Source: Methylovirgula sp. (GTDB lineage Bacteria > Pseudomonadota > Alphaproteobacteria > Rhizobiales > Beijerinckiaceae). From it: 5,774 nucleotides of DNA. The notes below the pieces were generated by a model. It was given only the letters and a program-made list of their open reading frames with translations. It was not told the origin of the DNA and made no database searches. The stretch covers positions 1-5,774 of the forward strand of contig JASHUD010000188.1 in NCBI GenBank assembly GCA_030040215.1, in the 5' to 3' direction. Both the position numbers and the translations under genes were made by a program. Each line of letters opens with the position of its first letter. Position 1 is the stretch's first letter. This document shows, in pieces, positions 5,719 through 5,774 of this stretch.

Positions 5719-5774
5719 ATGACGGCAAGCGACAGCGCGGCGGATGAGAACAAGGCAGAAGCGGTCGCCGTACG
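5719..5774 (+). CDS. Start of an unidentified gene (cut by window end)
   Basis: Only 18 codons are visible: MTASDSAADENKAEAVAV, then the window ends with the frame open. GGGAGG at 5708-5713 is a good Shine-Dalgarno, 5 nt before ATG 5719 and only 2 nt before the in-frame ATG 5716, so 5719 is the likelier start. The visible residues are polar, Ala/Asp/Glu-rich and probably disordered; there is no sign of a signal peptide so far. It is divergent from fae and may share its control region. I do not recognise the product. Confidence 0.6.
   Translation, partial: MTASDSAADENKAEAVAV

Overview
The window is GC-rich, densely coded DNA that most resembles an alphaproteobacterium of the order Hyphomicrobiales (Rhizobiales). 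Three things point there: the yajC-secD-secF-Mth938-squalene/phytoene-synthase-like gene order, the style of the intergenic palindromic repeats, and a formaldehyde-activating enzyme (Fae). Fae implies tetrahydromethanopterin-linked C1 metabolism, so a methylotroph or methanotroph of the Beijerinckiaceae/Methylocystaceae/Methylobacteriaceae type is likely. No ribosomal RNA or other strict marker is present, so the family is an inference.

Left two thirds (1-3736, minus strand): one likely operon, transcribed right to left. It begins at a good sigma70-like promoter (3783-3810), then yajC, secD and secF, which encode the accessory module of the Sec translocon. A 62-bp palindromic repeat (671-732) follows, then a small Mth938-domain protein related to mitochondrial NDUFAF3. 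The last gene, cut by the window edge, is a squalene/phytoene-synthase-fold protein that looks like mitochondrial NDUFAF6 rather than a working prenyl synthase. These last two genes overlap by ATGA. The operon thus couples membrane protein export/insertion with the bacterial relatives of two respiratory complex I assembly factors.

Middle (3737-4828): a 186-bp divergent intergenic region, then a plus-strand gene for a DUF815-family AAA+ ATPase with intact Walker A, Walker B, sensor and arginine-finger-like motifs and no known cellular role.

Right (4829-5774): a 220-bp convergent gap filled by a composite palindromic repeat, then fae on the minus strand with a near-perfect Shine-Dalgarno sequence. 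A 154-157-bp divergent region follows, with a short perfect hairpin that overlaps the ribosome-binding site of a plus-strand gene. Only the first 18 codons of that gene are visible.

I see no mobile element with a transposase, no CRISPR array, no tRNA or rRNA, and no clearly new multi-gene system. The most rewarding points are the Sec/complex-I-assembly linkage, the conserved but uncharacterised ATPase facing it, and the two related intergenic repeats.
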